Shown: piece by piece, positions 63,560-64,000 of the stretch
Layout: the number at the start of each line of letters is the position of its first letter
How positions within the stretch are numbered: position 1 is the stretch's first letter
Assembly (NCBI RefSeq): GCF_002968835.1
Contig: NZ_PKQK01000003.1
Span: forward strand, 186,001 to 250,000
Reading direction: 5' to 3'
Source of the DNA: Paenibacillus sp. PCH8
Lineage (GTDB): Bacteria > Bacillota > Bacilli > Paenibacillales > Paenibacillaceae
DNA length: 64,000 bases
The notes under the pieces: model-generated
Databases searched by the model: none
What the model was told of the DNA's origin: nothing
Seen by the model: the letters and a program-made list of their open reading frames with translations, nothing else
Program-made: the position numbers and the translations under genes

Positions 63560-64000
63560 TGCCGATATCGAGTTTCAGACTGAGCACCGTTTGACCCTTC
63601 AGGAAACTGATCGGGCTAATCCGTTTGGGTTCCACACGAACAAAGGCGTAGAAATGTTCGAGCGATTTGGAACCATATCCCGATTCCAGTCTCTGGATCA
63701 TCATCTGCCAGTCCGATGAATACGGGAGAGTTAGGATCAAGCTTTCTCCTTCAGCACTCTCGATCGTTAGCATCAAATCTTGGGTCTGCTTCACAAAGTG
63801 ATGCTCTACTATTCGGGCGACTTTAATGACAGCCAGTCGTTCTTTAGGGGCAGCGAACAAGTCAAAAGATCGCGATTCCTCTCGAATTACAGAAGTTATA
63901 TCTTGCATGTATTTGTCCATATTCAATGACTCCACATCCGTTCGTGGCAAAATCACAAGCTTTGCACCTTCCCCGGAAGATATCCGCCGTTCCTCATTTA
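63528..64000 (-). CDS. Unknown protein, 5' part outside the window
   Basis: The minus-strand frame is open to the window edge (ERRISSGEGAKLVILPRTDVE ...), so the GTG at 63956 is probably not the start. YMQDITSVIREESRSFDLFAAPKERLAVIKVARIVEH and YGSKSLEHFYAFVRVEPKRISPISFLKGQTVLSLKLDIG look like a folded alpha/beta protein. It overlaps the 98-aa gene. Family unknown. Confidence 0.65.
   Translation of the reverse strand, partial: NEERRISSGEGAKLVILPRTDVESLNMDKYMQDITSVIREESRSFDLFAAPKERLAVIKVARIVEHHFVKQTQDLMLTIESAEGESLILTLPYSSDWQMMIQRLESGYGSKSLEHFYAFVRVEPKRISPISFLKGQTVLSLKLDIGNGRMGRLGRA

Overview
The window looks like a chromosomal segment of a low-to-mid GC Gram-positive spore former, most likely a Paenibacillus. 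The reasons are AT-rich intergenic DNA, strong GGAGG ribosome sites with many TTG and GTG starts, hairpin-plus-T-run terminators, cre-like catabolite sites, GH43 and GH32 sugar enzymes with ABC sugar import, a paeninodin-type lasso peptide precursor and large Rhs/YD toxins. No rRNA, tRNA or CRISPR array was seen.

Layout. 1-2.8 kb: 3' end of an aldo/keto reductase, a dead IS5-type transposase, a proline-rich surface-type protein and a broken copy of a toxin-tail/immunity module. 3-12 kb: GntR regulator and ilvD, a SplB-like radical SAM protein, an HxlR regulator, an OpuC-type compatible-solute ABC operon ending in an MDR oxidoreductase, and a SnoaL-like protein. Three copies of one 40-bp operator tie the HxlR gene to its neighbours. 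12.6-14.2 kb: a GH32 fructosidase.

14.3-25.5 kb is the most interesting region: an apparent natural-product cluster. It has two acyl carrier proteins, an ATP-grasp ligase, a Cys/His/Asp protein that could be a BtrH-like acyltransferase, a PIG-L deacetylase, a GT-B glycosyltransferase, a radical SAM/SPASM enzyme, a three-gene ABC exporter, a methyltransferase and a pair of ketosynthase-III-like proteins. The parts resemble the butirosin aminoacyl side-chain and sugar-tailoring machinery, but no 2-deoxy-scyllo-inosose synthase is present, so the product is unknown.

25.6-39 kb: eroded DNA (broken Imm26, TetR, AraC, GH43 and IS3-type genes) around intact genes: GH43, a MarR-controlled DoxX/pirin/LLM operon, an M6 peptidase, an orphan lasso peptide precursor and a methyltransferase. 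39.2-44.7 kb: a GntR/LacI regulator, sugar ABC importer and GH43 enzyme, probably for arabino-oligosaccharides. 44.9-48 kb: a toxin/immunity graveyard. 48.9-51.6 kb: a second, decayed cluster with a paralogue of the 14.3-kb protein and a carbamoyltransferase carrying an amber stop. 52.2-53.4 kb: a secreted Cys/Gly-rich, halocin-C8-like protein with a small membrane partner. 53.6-59.2 kb: LigD and SRAP remnants, then a large Rhs/YD toxin with its DUF2750 immunity protein. 59.3-64 kb: remnants, a WG-repeat protein and a 5'-cut pair of unknown genes.

A dispersed repeat of about 165 bp, with up to nine full or partial copies all in the same orientation, sits at the breakpoints of truncated genes, mostly in or beside immunity genes. 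It contains a terminator-like hairpin and a perfect 18-bp inverted repeat.
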